From NCBI GenBank assembly GCA_019703815.1, contig AP023052.1, positions 310,001 to 374,000 of the forward strand: a DNA stretch of 64,000 nt, in the 5' to 3' direction. Both the position numbers and the translations under genes were made by a program. A model generated the notes under the pieces. That model was not told the DNA's origin. It did not search any database and saw nothing but the letters and a program-made list of their open reading frames with translations. Below are positions 10,222 through 20,257 of this stretch, in pieces. The first letter of the stretch is position 1. Every line of letters starts with the position of its first letter. This DNA comes from Thaumasiovibrio occultus (GTDB taxonomy: Bacteria > Pseudomonadota > Gammaproteobacteria > Enterobacterales > Vibrionaceae).

Positions 10222-11178
10222 TTACACCAGATGTCGAGGCTGGCCGGCGACAAACAGTTCAATATTCTCAACTACTTGATCCATTAGCGCCTGAATGGCG
10301 CTGGCACTGCCCCAAGCCACGTGTGGTGTTAAAATCAAATGCGGTAAGTGGGCATTTACCAGTAAGGGATTGTTGTCTTGCAACGGCTCGCTGGTAAAAA
10401 CATCGATACCTGCGCCGCCAATGTCACCGGCTTTTAACGCCTCTACAAGCGCGTTTTCATCCACTAAACCGCCGCGTCCGGTATTAATCACAATGGCATG
10501 ATTGGGCAGTAACTCAAGTTCGGCTTTGCCGATCAAATGATGGGTGTCTGGCATCAGCGGGCAATGCAGTGTGAGTACGTCAGCTTGCTGTAACACGTGT
10601 TCAAATGGCAGGTAGCCTTCACGACAGATTGGCGCGCCTTTGTGTTCGGCAAATAACACCTTCATGCCGATGGCTTGAGCCAGCGTCGCCACGGCCTGAC
10701 CAAGCTCGCCTTTACCGATAATGCCGAGTGTAGAGCCTGCGACATCACCGATCGGGTGGCTGAAAAAGCAAAATCGATTTTGGCGCTGCCACTCGCCATC
10801 AAGTATATCGCGATGATAGTCCAGGAAATTGCGCCGAAGGGCGTAGATCAAACCGATCACATGCTCAGGCACGGCACGATTGGCATACCCGCGCACATTG
10901 CAAACCGCAATATCTAAACGGCGGCAAGCAGCAAGATCAATATTGTTGGTGCCGGTTGCAGAGACGGCGATCAGCTTAAGCTTGGGCAATTGCTCAAGCG
11001 TGTCGGCATCGAGTACCACTTTGTTGGTGATCAGGATCGTGCTGTCCTTGGCGCGTGAGATCACCTCTTCGGGCACTGTTTCCGGATAGCTTTGCCAAGT
11101 ATGGGCAAATCGCGGTGCGTTGATCGTGATATGAGAAGGGATCGTGTCCTGATCGAGAAAAACAATATGGAGAGTCAT
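10222..11178 (-). CDS. D-2-hydroxyacid dehydrogenase family protein
   Basis: This 318-residue NAD(P)-dependent oxidoreductase should interconvert 2-keto acids and D-2-hydroxy acids. It has the Rossmann motif LGIIGKGELGQAV in mid-protein and the catalytic Arg-Glu-His set in INTGRGGLVDE, DVFTSEP and LTPHVAWGS. It looks closest to glycerate/hydroxypyruvate reductases, but the substrate is not determined by these motifs. It interrupts the djlA-rluA neighbourhood seen in E. coli. It stands alone and is not part of a recognisable pathway cluster. Confidence 0.85.
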   Translation of the reverse strand: MTLHIVFLDQDTIPSHITINAPRFAHTWQSYPETVPEEVISRAKDSTILITNKVVLDADTLEQLPKLKLIAVSATGTNNIDLAACRRLDIAVCNVRGYANRAVPEHVIGLIYALRRNFLDYHRDILDGEWQRQNRFCFFSHPIGDVAGSTLGIIGKGELGQAVATLAQAIGMKVLFAEHKGAPICREGYLPFEHVLQQADVLTLHCPLMPDTHHLIGKAELELLPNHAIVINTGRGGLVDENALVEALKAGDIGGAGIDVFTSEPLQDNNPLLVNAHLPHLILTPHVAWGSASAIQALMDQVVENIELFVAGQPRHLV

Positions 11179-11311
11179 CGAAGATCCTTGTGCCGTTCCG
11201 TGATGCTATTACCGTACACAAGGTTGGCGCGAATAACGAGGCTTTCATCAGTACTCGATGTTGAAAAGCACAGTAGAAAGCCCCATTAGGTGCTACATAA
11301 GGCGCTGTCGT

Positions 11312-12019
11312 TTACTTGACGATATTTTCTTTATCGATCAACACTTTATCAGGGGCTTGCGGATAAAATTCGCATGGTGCGAATAGATGCATCGGCGCTT
11401 CTGAATAGGGGTGGCGGAAGGTTAGCTCTGCAGCATGCAGTTGTAAACGAGGAGCAGCTTTTATCGCATCTTCATGGGCATAGAATTTATCGCCGAGGAT
11501 CGGGTGACCGAGCGATTGCAAATGCACACGCAGTTGATGCGAGCGACCGGTGATAGGAAACAACGCCACTAGCGTGGTGCCGTTGCTGCGTTCGACCACT
11601 TCATAATAGGTCTGTGATGGTTTGCCGTCGGTGTAGCACACTTTCTGTTTGGGGCGGTTTGGCCAATCGCAGATCAGCGGCAGATCAATTAAGCCACTGT
11701 CGTCGCTCATCTCTCCCCATACGCGGGCGTAATAGAGTTTTTGCGTTTCGCGATTCATAAACTGGATCTTCATATGGCGCTCGGCTTTTTTGCGCAGCGC
11801 TAAGACGATCAAGCCTGATGTCGACATATCTAAACGGTGGATGATTTGCGAATTGGGGTGATCGGCAAGCACCCGCGTCCACACGCTATCGGCATGGGCC
11901 GGATCTTTTCCCGGATTAGAGAGCAACCCCGAAGGTTTGTTGACGGCGATAATGTCTTTGTCGAGATAAAGTACATCGAGCCAAGGATCAGTCGGTGGGT
12001 TGTATACGAAATCGCTCAC
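11312..12019 (-). CDS. rluA: Dual-specificity rRNA/tRNA pseudouridine synthase RluA
   Basis: RluA converts U746 of 23S rRNA and U32 of several tRNAs to pseudouridine. The 235-residue protein has the catalytic motif HRLDMSTSG with the nucleophile at Asp64, the same number as in E. coli RluA. LPLICDWPNRPKQKVCY and ITGRSHQLRVH are almost identical to E. coli. It lacks an S4 domain, which separates it from RluC and RluD. It lies downstream of rapA, but a terminator stands between them, so it is probably transcribed on its own. Confidence 0.94.
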   Translation of the reverse strand: MSDFVYNPPTDPWLDVLYLDKDIIAVNKPSGLLSNPGKDPAHADSVWTRVLADHPNSQIIHRLDMSTSGLIVLALRKKAERHMKIQFMNRETQKLYYARVWGEMSDDSGLIDLPLICDWPNRPKQKVCYTDGKPSQTYYEVVERSNGTTLVALFPITGRSHQLRVHLQSLGHPILGDKFYAHEDAIKAAPRLQLHAAELTFRHPYSEAPMHLFAPCEFYPQAPDKVLIDKENIVK

Positions 12020-12120
12020 AAAGAACTCCCAAACGCAGAGTGACGATAGTTAAGGTGATAAGGCTATCGGAAAAAAGACAGCGGGCAATGCCTGATGGTA
12101 TCGCCCGTTATAGTACACCA

Positions 12121-12148
12121 ACAAAAACAGGCGGCAATGCCGCCTGTT
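12121..12148 (-). terminator. Terminator of rapA
   Basis: On the minus strand a perfect 10-bp stem AACAGGCGGC / GCCGCCTGTT with a 3-base loop is followed by TTTTTGTT. It lies 39 bases after the rapA stop. Confidence 0.85.
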
Positions 12149-12186
12149 GGTCTCGTTAGTCATGGCACAAGTGCGCGACTAACGGC

Positions 12187-15105
12187 TTAGTTGTGACTGA
12201 CGACGATCAAACGCAGTGAGTCCAACTGAATTTGCGCGCTGGCAATGTACTGATTGAGCTCAGCGATTTGCTCTTCGAGCAAGGTGATTTCGTCTTCACG
12301 AATGTTCGGGTTCACCGCTTTCAGTGCTTGCAGGCGGTTGAGCTCTTCGCCGAGGGTCTGTTGCATCTCTGCTTGCGCTTCATCTCGGGTTTGCGCCAGT
12401 GCGGTTTCCACTTCGCGATCGCCAATGGTGATCAGACTATGGATCTCTTTTTGCACTGAGTTCACCAACTTGCTGGCAAGGTGGCGGTTAACTGGGCTCA
12501 ACTGGCGGTTGAAGCCTTCGAACTCCACCTGCGCTGACAAGTTATTGCCTTTGCCATCAAGCAGAATACGTACCGGTTTTTGCGGTAAGAAGCGACCAAT
12601 ACCCGATTGTTTTGGTGCTTGCGCTTCGATGGTGTAGATCAGCTCGATCAGCAAGGTACCCGCCGGTAGTGCTTTGTTTTTCAACAAAGATACTGCAGTG
12701 GTGCCCACGCCTTCGCTGAGCAGCAGATCAATACCGCCTTGGATCATTGGGTGCTCCCAGCTGACAAAGTGCATATCTTCGCGAGATAGCGCGGTGTCGC
12801 GATCAAAGGTAATGGTGCAGCCTTCATACGGCAGACCCGGGTAGCTTGGCACCATCATGTGCTCTGATGGCGTGACCACCATGGCGTTATCGCCGCGATC
12901 GTCTTGGTTCAAGCCGATGGTATCGAACAGACCCAGTGCAAAAGTGACTAGCTCGGTGTCGCCATCCAAGCTGCCGATTTTCTCGGCCAGCTGTTGCGCC
13001 GCTTCACCACCGTTAGAGTGCATTTCTAGCAGGCGATCGCGCCCTTGCTCTAGCTTGGCTTTGAGCTCTGAGTGCATGGTGGCGCTGTGCTCAATCATGG
13101 CATTCAGGGCGTCAGTATCGCTACCGCCTTTAGCCAGCAGTGAAAGCAGCTCTGATTGGATAGAGTCATACACGGCGCGGCCGGTTGGACAGGTTTCTTC
13201 AAACGCGTTTAAGCCTTCGTTGTACCAACGTGCCAGCAATGCTTGCGAGGTGCCTTCAAGGTGCGGCACGTGAATTTCGATATCGCGGGTTTGACCGATG
13301 CGATCCAAACGGCCGATACGCTGCTCAAGCAGATCTGGGTTTACCGGCAAATCGAACATTACCAGCTGGTTGGCGAACTGGAAGTTACGCCCTTCTGAGC
13401 CGATCTCGCTACATAGCAGCACTTGCGCGCCACCTTCTTCATCTGCGAAGTACGCCGCAGCTTTATCGCGCTCGATGATCGACATGCCTTCGTGGAACAC
13501 GGTGGCACGGATCCCTTCGCGTTCACGTAGGGCTTGCTCAAGGGTGAGCGCAGTTTGTGCGCGCGAGCAGATCACCAGAACTTTTTCTTTGCGGTTGCCC
13601 AGCAGGAAGTTGATCAACCAATCGACGCGCGGATCGAAGTTCCACCAGGTGGCGTTGTCGCCTTCAAACTGCTGATAGATGTCTTCTGGGTAGAGCATCT
13701 GCAACACTTTTTCTTCATCGCTGCTTGCGCCGCCCATCATGCCGGCCACTTTCATTGCGGTCTGGTATTGGGTTGGAATTTGCAGTGGGTAGACGTTCAG
13801 GTGACGGTTCGGGAAACCTTTCACGCCACCACGGGTGTTACGGAACAGCACGCGGCCAGTACCGTGGCGATCCATCAGGTGCTCGATCAGCTCTTGGCGG
13901 GTGTGCGCTTTTTCGGTTTCATCAATGTCGTCGGCTTCAATGATGCGTAGCAATGGCTCCACATCTTGCTCAGACAGCAAATCGCCAATGGTGTTTTTCT
14001 GATCGTTGCTCAGCTTGTTGCCAGACAGCAGGCTAGCGACGGCATCGGCAACCGGCGCGTATTGGCGCTCTTCTTCAACAAAGGTGTCGAAATCGAAGAA
14101 GCGATCTGGGTCGAGCAGGCGCAAACGGGCGAAGTGACTTTCGCGGCCGAGCTGCTCTGGGGTTGCGGTTAGCAGCAGGACACCTGGGGTTTTTTCTGCC
14201 AGCGCCTCAACCACTTGGTATTCACGGCTTGGCTTGTCTTCGCTCCACTCGAGGTGGTGCGCTTCATCGACGACCAATAGATCCCATTCCGCTTCCGCAG
14301 CTTGCTCTAAACGGCGACGGCTCTTGCGCAGGAAATCAAGTGAGCACAACACATACTGCGCGGTATCGAACGGGTTATGCGCATCGGCATACGCTTCGAC
14401 ACAACGCTCTTCGTCAAAGATAGAAAAATGGAGATTGAAACGACGCATCATTTCGACCAGCCACTGGTGTTGCAGGGTTTCTGGCACCACGATCAAAATA
14501 CGTTGCGCACGGCCTGACAGTACTTGCTGGTGGATGATCATGCCCGCTTCAATGGTTTTACCTAGACCCACTTCGTCGGCAAGCAAAACGCGTGGCGCGT
14601 AACGACGGCCCACTTCATGTGCAATAAACAACTGGTGCGGAATTAAGCCAGCGCGCATGCCACATAGGCCGCGCAATGGGCTACGGTGCTGCGCGTATTG
14701 GTTTTTCAGCGCTCGGTAGCGCAGCGCAAAGCGATCCATACGATCGATTTGGCCGGCAAACAGCTTGTCTTGTGGCTTGTTAAAGCGAATGTGGTGGCTC
14801 AGCATGATTTCACGCAAAACCACGTCGGCTTCTTGTGTGTCTTGACGGGTACCGATATAGGTGTAAACGCCTTGTTCTTCCTTTACTTCTTCCACTTGTA
14901 GCGACCAGCCTTCATGGCTGTCGACGGTATCGCCCACGTTAAACATCACGCGTGTTACGGGTGCATCGGTGCGGGCATACAGGCGGTTTTCTTCGCTGGC
15001 CGGGAACATAATGGTCACAGTACGTGCGTCAACGGCGACAACAGTACCCAAACCCAAATCATGCTCTGTGTCACTGATCCAACGTTGTCCCAGAGTAAAT
15101 GGCAT
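12187..15105 (-). CDS. rapA: RNA polymerase-associated ATPase RapA
   Basis: RapA (HepA) is a Swi2/Snf2-type ATPase that binds RNA polymerase and promotes its recycling after transcription. The 972-residue protein matches E. coli RapA (968). It has an N-terminal Tudor-like region ([18 protein letters not shown]), a Walker A motif in [13 protein letters not shown] near residue 175, the helicase box II as DEAHH near residue 285, a TATP motif, and the second RecA lobe with [17 protein letters not shown] and the arginine-finger motif [11 protein letters not shown]. The position upstream of rluA is as in E. coli. Confidence 0.96.
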   Translation of the reverse strand: MPFTLGQRWISDTEHDLGLGTVVAVDARTVTIMFPASEENRLYARTDAPVTRVMFNVGDTVDSHEGWSLQVEEVKEEQGVYTYIGTRQDTQEADVVLREIMLSHHIRFNKPQDKLFAGQIDRMDRFALRYRALKNQYAQHRSPLRGLCGMRAGLIPHQLFIAHEVGRRYAPRVLLADEVGLGKTIEAGMIIHQQVLSGRAQRILIVVPETLQHQWLVEMMRRFNLHFSIFDEERCVEAYADAHNPFDTAQYVLCSLDFLRKSRRRLEQAAEAEWDLLVVDEAHHLEWSEDKPSREYQVVEALAEKTPGVLLLTATPEQLGRESHFARLRLLDPDRFFDFDTFVEEERQYAPVADAVASLLSGNKLSNDQKNTIGDLLSEQDVEPLLRIIEADDIDETEKAHTRQELIEHLMDRHGTGRVLFRNTRGGVKGFPNRHLNVYPLQIPTQYQTAMKVAGMMGGASSDEEKVLQMLYPEDIYQQFEGDNATWWNFDPRVDWLINFLLGNRKEKVLVICSRAQTALTLEQALREREGIRATVFHEGMSIIERDKAAAYFADEEGGAQVLLCSEIGSEGRNFQFANQLVMFDLPVNPDLLEQRIGRLDRIGQTRDIEIHVPHLEGTSQALLARWYNEGLNAFEETCPTGRAVYDSIQSELLSLLAKGGSDTDALNAMIEHSATMHSELKAKLEQGRDRLLEMHSNGGEAAQQLAEKIGSLDGDTELVTFALGLFDTIGLNQDDRGDNAMVVTPSEHMMVPSYPGLPYEGCTITFDRDTALSREDMHFVSWEHPMIQGGIDLLLSEGVGTTAVSLLKNKALPAGTLLIELIYTIEAQAPKQSGIGRFLPQKPVRILLDGKGNNLSAQVEFEGFNRQLSPVNRHLASKLVNSVQKEIHSLITIGDREVETALAQTRDEAQAEMQQTLGEELNRLQALKAVNPNIREDEITLLEEQIAELNQYIASAQIQLDSLRLIVVSHN

Positions 15106-15579
15106 AGGAAAAACACCTTCTTATCGTTGTATGTGTTGCTGTAATACGGGGAGTCGTCCGGGCTGATGTAATCATCAGTAAGAGAGACGCCGACACTAAG
15201 TGTAGTCGGTTTACCCGGAACCAAAAGGGGGCTAATGGTACTCCATCAGGCCTATAAGGTCACGGTGAAATCACACAAAATCATAGGCTAAAAGCTGAAC
15301 AAATCAGCGGTTTTTTTGTGATCTCTATCAAGGGAGTTTGGGAAGGAGAGAGTAAGGAATGAGCATGTCACATCTTTGTCAATCTAGCTTGATTTGATGA
15401 GCAAAGGTAGCGGGGAATATGGAATTAGTGGAAGGGCTCTCAAACCTGATCGTTAAGCCATCCAACTGCCGATAAATCACGTAAGCTGTTATTGATACTA
15501 GTGAGTAGTAAAGCAATAAAGGATTGCCCGCGCTCTCGCCAAGGCATCCTTTTTGTGAAGAAGCCAAAAGGAGGTGCCT
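15106..15579. other. Gene-free interval between rapA and phoH-like gene
   Basis: This 474-base divergent interval should contain the rapA and phoH-like promoters. Small open frames are present, but none has a ribosome site or recognisable protein. At about 15288-15317 on the plus strand a short GCTGA / TCAGC stem is followed by seven T residues. It could be a weak terminator or attenuator upstream of the phoH-like gene, but the 5-bp stem is thin evidence. Confidence 0.4.
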
Positions 15580-16962
15580 ATGGGCGATACCGACCGGAAA
15601 ATCTTTGTACTCGATACTAATATTTTACTTCACGAACCTCTCGCCATTTACTCTTTCCAAGAACATGACGTGGTGATCCCGATGACGGTGCTCGAAGAGC
15701 TTGATCGGATCAAAGACAGCAAGCGCGATGTTTCCCGTGATGCCCGGGTGGCGATCCGCGCGTTAGAAGACTTATTCCACGATGCGACGCCTGATCAGAT
15801 CTCCGAAGGGATCCCATTAGGCACCAACCCCGTCGACGGCGCCAAAGGCACCATTGCTATTTTGGCTGACTACGAAATCAAAGAGACCGTCCACGCCTTT
15901 GCGGATAAGCATGGCGATAACCGGATTCTTAACGCCACGCTCTACTTGCAAAACAAGCGTACTCCGCGCCCCGTGGTGCTGGTTACCAAAGACATCAACA
16001 TGCGATTGCGCGCCAAAGGGGCTGGCGTGCGTTATGTGGAAGATTACCGCAGCGACCAATTAATTGATGATATTCGCTTTTTAACCAAAGGCTACACCGT
16101 GTTTGACGGTGAGTTCTGGCCGCAAGTGGGTGAGTGCCAAAGTGAGCATCAAGGACGCACAACCGTGCATACGTTGCCGCGAGAGCACTTTGATAACCCG
16201 TTTGTGAACCAGTACTTGCTGGATGAGGGCGACGAGTTTGCTGCTCGTATTCAGCGGGTTAACGATGCGACCGTGGAGATCAAAGATATCAGCCGTGAGC
16301 GCTTAATGAGCCGCTCAGCCTGGGACGTACGACCGAAGAACATCGACCAAGCCATGGCGATGGATGCGCTACTCGACCCGTCGATTGATTTGGTGATCCT
16401 CACCGGCCCCGCCGGTTGCGGTAAAACCATTTTAGCGATGGCAACGGCGCTAGAGCAGGTGATTGAAAAGGGGATGTACGACAAGATCATCGTCACCCGC
16501 AACACGCCGGATATCGCGGAATCGATCGGTTTTCTACCGGGTACCGAAGAAGAGAAAATGCTGCCGTGGCTGGCGGCCGTAACCGATACCATGGAGGCGT
16601 TGCACAAGAACGATGTCTGTACTGAAGGCTCGATGAAGTACATTTACGAGCGAGCGAATCTGCAATTTAAATCGATTAACTTTATGCGCGGGCGCTCAAT
16701 TCAAAATGCATTTGTCTTGCTTGATGAGTGTCAGAACCTCACCGCTTCACAAATCAAAACCATCATCACCCGCTGCGGTGAAGGCACCAAAATTGTCTGC
16801 TCGGGGAATCTTGCTCAGATTGATTCGTCGTACTTAACGCCGGTGACGTCAGGGCTGACCTATATTGTTGAACGCTTTAAGAACTTTGAAGGCAGCGCCA
16901 GTTTGTATCTTAATGGCGTGGTGCGCAGCCGTTTGGCAGAATTTGCCGAACAAAACCTGTAA
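15580..16962 (+). CDS. PIN domain-PhoH family ATPase
   Basis: This 460-residue protein fuses an N-terminal PIN-like nuclease domain (KIFVLDTNILLHEP with the first acidic residue; later DNRIL and VTKDINMR) to a C-terminal PhoH ATPase with Walker A GPAGCGKTI near residue 273 and Walker B VLLDECQN. PIN-PhoH (PhoH2) proteins studied in mycobacteria act as RNA helicase-ribonucleases, so an ATP-driven RNA-cleaving role is likely here, though the target RNA is unknown. I chose the ATG at 15580 because AAGGAGG ends six bases upstream; the frame is open to a GTG two codons earlier. A terminator follows. Confidence 0.88.
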   Translation: MGDTDRKIFVLDTNILLHEPLAIYSFQEHDVVIPMTVLEELDRIKDSKRDVSRDARVAIRALEDLFHDATPDQISEGIPLGTNPVDGAKGTIAILADYEIKETVHAFADKHGDNRILNATLYLQNKRTPRPVVLVTKDINMRLRAKGAGVRYVEDYRSDQLIDDIRFLTKGYTVFDGEFWPQVGECQSEHQGRTTVHTLPREHFDNPFVNQYLLDEGDEFAARIQRVNDATVEIKDISRERLMSRSAWDVRPKNIDQAMAMDALLDPSIDLVILTGPAGCGKTILAMATALEQVIEKGMYDKIIVTRNTPDIAESIGFLPGTEEEKMLPWLAAVTDTMEALHKNDVCTEGSMKYIYERANLQFKSINFMRGRSIQNAFVLLDECQNLTASQIKTIITRCGEGTKIVCSGNLAQIDSSYLTPVTSGLTYIVERFKNFEGSASLYLNGVVRSRLAEFAEQNL

Positions 16963-16984
16963 GGGCTATTCCAGCTAACAATAC

Positions 16985-17007
16985 AAAAGGGGCGTTAAGC
17001 CCCTTTG
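16985..17007. terminator. Bidirectional terminator between convergent genes
   Basis: An AAAAGGGGC / GCCCCTTT stem with a GTTAA-type loop lies between the phoH-like gene and the convergent small secreted-protein gene. T-rich stretches follow on both strands, so it can serve both. Confidence 0.75.
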
Positions 17008-17031
17008 TTATCGCATTCATCGAAGAAGTGA

Positions 17032-17430
17032 TTAGCCTTCGATCACGACTTTGTGGGTGGTGGCGGCGTGCTCACCGTAGATCAAGTGAATGGTGTGCAT
17101 ACGGCCGCGTGCCGTTTCTACATTAAATTCTGACGTGCCTGACTTGTTGTCACTTGGGCGGTTTTGCTTGACGACAACCGTGCGGTCATCTTCAGAGACA
17201 TCCCAATTTAACCCAATGCCTGATTCGTGGAGATCGACAATCGCGTCGTCCATTAATACGATGGTGACGCCACCCGCGATGTTGACTGGCACTTCAATCA
17301 CGCCGGTGTGGCTGCGCATCGCATCGATCACTACAGGATCCACATACGAGCCGACACATGAACTTGCTGCAAGAGAAGGGGCTGAAAGTGTAGTGAGCAA
17401 GGTGGCGGCTAAAAGCGATTTTAATTTCAT
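17032..17430 (-). CDS. Small secreted protein of unknown function
   Basis: I do not recognise this 132-residue protein. It starts with a clear signal peptide (MKLKSLLAATLLTTLSAPSLAAS), with cleavage expected near residue 22. The mature part, about 110 residues, is rich in beta-branched and charged residues (HTGVIEVPVNIAGGVTIV, DRTVVVKQNRP), suggesting a small beta-sandwich. It has one cysteine and therefore no internal disulfide, and no lipobox. It stands alone, facing the phoH-like gene. A periplasmic or extracellular location is likely; function is unknown. Confidence 0.65.
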   Translation of the reverse strand: MKLKSLLAATLLTTLSAPSLAASSCVGSYVDPVVIDAMRSHTGVIEVPVNIAGGVTIVLMDDAIVDLHESGIGLNWDVSEDDRTVVVKQNRPSDNKSGTSEFNVETARGRMHTIHLIYGEHAATTHKVVIEG

Positions 17431-17970
17431 ACAGTTTTCTTCTTTTTCATTGGTGAACGCCCATTGAAAGGGCGGTTATTGCGAGGTGCTGCTATGTAAA
17501 GCGCACTCAGTGACGTCGAGTGGGTGTGAATAGCGAGCGCGGCGCATAGTAATGAGCAAGTGAACACTCGGCAAATAACCAAGAGCAAAACTGTTACCTT
17601 GCGCGTTTCAGTACTTTGAGTTTGCTGAAGAAATCGCCATTTGAGTCACTGTGGGTAGTAACTGTTGGGTGAGTGCCGTTTCGAGAATAGCACTTGTTGG
17701 AATGACGGCGGGTTGAGTTCTTTGACGGCGCGTAAAGGGCGAACGTTAGTGAGCGCTAACGTCGAATGTACCGCTGTCGAATGTACCGCGAAGGTAGCTT
17801 TTTGATCATAGTGACCCTTAAGCTCAAAAAGCAGTACAGAGTGAGCGAGTTAAGACTGCGGTTGATGAAAGTACAGCGATTTGAGCTATTGGATCACGGT
17901 AGCTCAAATGCTCTCTTTTTTCGCTATCAACCCGGGTTTAGTCTGTGGCTGGCGGCATCACCAGACAGCG
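17431..17970. other. Gene-free interval with a 15-bp tandem repeat
   Basis: This 540-base interval has no convincing gene. An open frame at 17766-18062 runs antisense into thiQ and lacks a ribosome site, so I do not count it. At 17761-17789 the sequence GTCGAATGTACCGC occurs twice in tandem with a 15-base period. The stretch next to the secreted-protein gene presumably carries its promoter. Confidence 0.5.
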
Positions 17971-18699
17971 TCATTCCAAGGAGATCGCAACCCCAAGGTA
18001 GTGACGGATCGCGGGGATCTCGGTCATCGCTAATACTTTATCGGTACTGTCAAAGGCGATGATTTTCCCGTTATCGACAACAGCGATTTTATCGGCGATA
18101 CGGCGAGCATCGTCAGGGCTATGGGTGACCATCACCACGCTGATGCGATGCTCGCGCGCCAAGCCTTGCACCAAATCGAGCATATCGCGACGCAGCGCGG
18201 GATCGAGTGCGGAAAACGGTTCATCCAGCAGTAACAGCGGGCGCTGACGTACCAAACAGCGCGCCAAGGCGATACGCTGGCGCTGGCCGCCAGAAAGGGT
18301 ATGCGGCTGACGCTCCAGCATACCGTTGAGTCCCACCGAGTTGCAGGCGTTTTCGACTTGCTGCCATTGCGCGTCGGTGAGCTTTAAGCCCGGGTGGATC
18401 CCAAGGCCAATATTTTGCGCCACACTTAGATGCGGAAACAGGTTGTGCTCTTGAAACAGCATCGACAACGGACGCGCATGTGGCGCTTCACTAATAAACG
18501 ACTGCGCGTCCCAACAGGCATCGCCTTGCTCTGGAGTGAGAAAGCCGCCGAGCATCGCAAGCAGTGAGCTTTTTCCTGCGCCGCTGGGGCCGAGTACCGC
18601 TAAGATCTCGCCAGTAGGCAGGGTGAAATCGAATTGCAGCGTAAACGGCGCGTGCGCATCGCGATAGTGATAAGTCAGCTGATTAACGTTTAGCGGCAT
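17971..18699 (-). CDS. thiQ: Thiamine ABC transporter, ATP-binding protein
   Basis: ThiQ powers uptake of thiamine and thiamine phosphates with ThiP and ThiB. The 242-residue ATPase has Walker A GPSGAGKS, the ABC signature LSGGQRQR, Walker B LLLLDEPFSALD and the H-loop VMVTHS. An open frame extends to 18717, but the ATG at 18699 (MPLNVNQLTYHY) gives the normal family start. It overlaps the 3' end of thiP by 17 bases. It is the last gene of thiBPQ. Confidence 0.92.
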   Translation of the reverse strand: MPLNVNQLTYHYRDAHAPFTLQFDFTLPTGEILAVLGPSGAGKSSLLAMLGGFLTPEQGDACWDAQSFISEAPHARPLSMLFQEHNLFPHLSVAQNIGLGIHPGLKLTDAQWQQVENACNSVGLNGMLERQPHTLSGGQRQRIALARCLVRQRPLLLLDEPFSALDPALRRDMLDLVQGLAREHRISVVMVTHSPDDARRIADKIAVVDNGKIIAFDSTDKVLAMTEIPAIRHYLGVAISLE

Positions 18700-20257
18700 A
18701 GCGTTCGGTCCACACAAAAAGAGAAAAACTGGCGATCAAGAGTAACAAGGCCACCACGGAAGCGGCTTCCATTCGATACCCGCCTTGCAGTTGGAATAGA
18801 TACCACGGCAAGGTTTGGAAATGTTGGCTACCGAACAGCGCAATCGCGGTGAGATCGCCCAGCGACAAGGTCAGCGCCAAGCCAAAGGCTTGTGCCATCG
18901 GGCGGCCCAGCAGCTTCCATTCGACCCAGTACCAGCGGTTTTTTCCTGCAATACCGAGGCTTTGGCACAAATGGTTGTATTGCTGCGCGGTTTGGAGCAG
19001 CGGTTGGGCAAGCGTTTTGATCACAAACGGCAGCGCCATCAGGGCGTTCACTAAGACCACCAGCCAAAAGGCGTGTTGAAATACATTGGTGTAGTGGCGC
19101 AGCAGTAAAAACATGCCGGTGCTGATCACCAGCCCCGGCGTGACCAAAATTAAGCTGCCAGAGAGCTCAATCGCATCGGCGGCGCGCGGTTTTTTACCCA
19201 AACGCCAAACGCGGCTGGTGTGCAAAATCGCTAAACCCATGAATAAGGCGATCACGCTCGCGCTGAGTGCAATACGGGCTGAATTCCATGCTGCTTGCCA
19301 CAGCGCGGGTTGTTGCAAGGTCGCAAGGGTTTCACCGTTAATCCCAGCCATCACCACAGCCAGTAACGGCGGGATCACCAACAACATGCCGGCGCCAATC
19401 CACAGCCCATCCCACAGCCGCTGGCGACGAGAATCACTGAGAAAATGGCGCGACTGTTGCACCGCAGGATAGCTCTCGATGGGCTTGGCGATGAGATGCA
19501 ACAGCGCGGTTAAGCTCAGGCACAGAAGCATCTGCCACAAGGCCAAAATCGCACCTAGCCCCAAATCGAAATCAAAGCGGATCGCCTGATAGATCGCCAG
19601 CTCAATCGTGGTGTATTTCGGCCCGCCGCCCAGCATCATTACGGTGGCGAAGCTGGTAAAACAGAGCATGAAGATCAGCCCGGCGGTATGGGGCAGTTGC
19701 TGCTTGATGCGCGGCCAGCACAAATAGCGGTAAGCTTGTGTGCGGCTTAGCCCTAAATGCGCCGCCAATTGCCACTGTTGTGCCGGTACCGATTCGATGC
19801 TTTGCAGCAACATTCGGCTGGCCAAGGGCGCATTGAAAAATACATGGGCGAGCAAAATACCGCTCAAGCCGTAAATCGACAGCTCGCTATCAAACCAGGT
19901 GTTGAGTAACCCGCTGCGGCCGTAAATTGCCAGCAACCCCATAACCGCCACCAATACCGGCAACACTAAGGTCAGCGAGAAAGCTTGCAGCAGTAGCGAG
20001 CGGCCGCGAAAGTGACGTCGAGACAACGCTTCCGATAACGGCAGTGCTAAGGCGAGACTGAGCAGTGTTGAAAGCGCGGCTTGAAATAAGCTAAAGCGGG
20101 TAATGTGCCTCAGGTAAGGATCGTTCCACCATTGCAAAAGATCGCTGGTGGGCGAGGCCTGCCATAGGGCGATCAGACTGGCGCTGATAAAAAGGATGAT
20201 GAGCCCGGCGCAGATCTGGCCGGGCACAATAGTGGTGGTGTGACGCAAAGCTCGCAT
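18683..20257 (-). CDS. thiP: Thiamine ABC transporter, permease
   Basis: ThiP is the inner-membrane channel of the thiamine importer. The 524-residue protein is a fused double permease with about 12 hydrophobic segments and two BPD-type permease repeats, each with an EAA-like cytoplasmic loop (AAHLGLSRTQAYRYLCWPRI in the first half; CQSLGIAGKNRWYWVEW in the second). Its ATG follows the thiB stop with no base between. Fused double permeases of this kind also occur in iron(III) transporters; the thiB and thiQ neighbours and the leu-proximal location support thiamine. Confidence 0.9.
   Translation of the reverse strand: MRALRHTTTIVPGQICAGLIILFISASLIALWQASPTSDLLQWWNDPYLRHITRFSLFQAALSTLLSLALALPLSEALSRRHFRGRSLLLQAFSLTLVLPVLVAVMGLLAIYGRSGLLNTWFDSELSIYGLSGILLAHVFFNAPLASRMLLQSIESVPAQQWQLAAHLGLSRTQAYRYLCWPRIKQQLPHTAGLIFMLCFTSFATVMMLGGGPKYTTIELAIYQAIRFDFDLGLGAILALWQMLLCLSLTALLHLIAKPIESYPAVQQSRHFLSDSRRQRLWDGLWIGAGMLLVIPPLLAVVMAGINGETLATLQQPALWQAAWNSARIALSASVIALFMGLAILHTSRVWRLGKKPRAADAIELSGSLILVTPGLVISTGMFLLLRHYTNVFQHAFWLVVLVNALMALPFVIKTLAQPLLQTAQQYNHLCQSLGIAGKNRWYWVEWKLLGRPMAQAFGLALTLSLGDLTAIALFGSQHFQTLPWYLFQLQGGYRMEAASVVALLLLIASFSLFVWTERYAAKR

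Noticed and set aside
15298-15325. CRP-like site (TGTGATCTCTATCA) upstream of the phoH-like gene
   Set aside because: Only the left half matches the consensus; the right half is degenerate.
17766-18062. 98-residue plus-strand frame entering thiQ
   Set aside because: It runs antisense into a well-supported gene, lacks a ribosome site and has no protein-like pattern.
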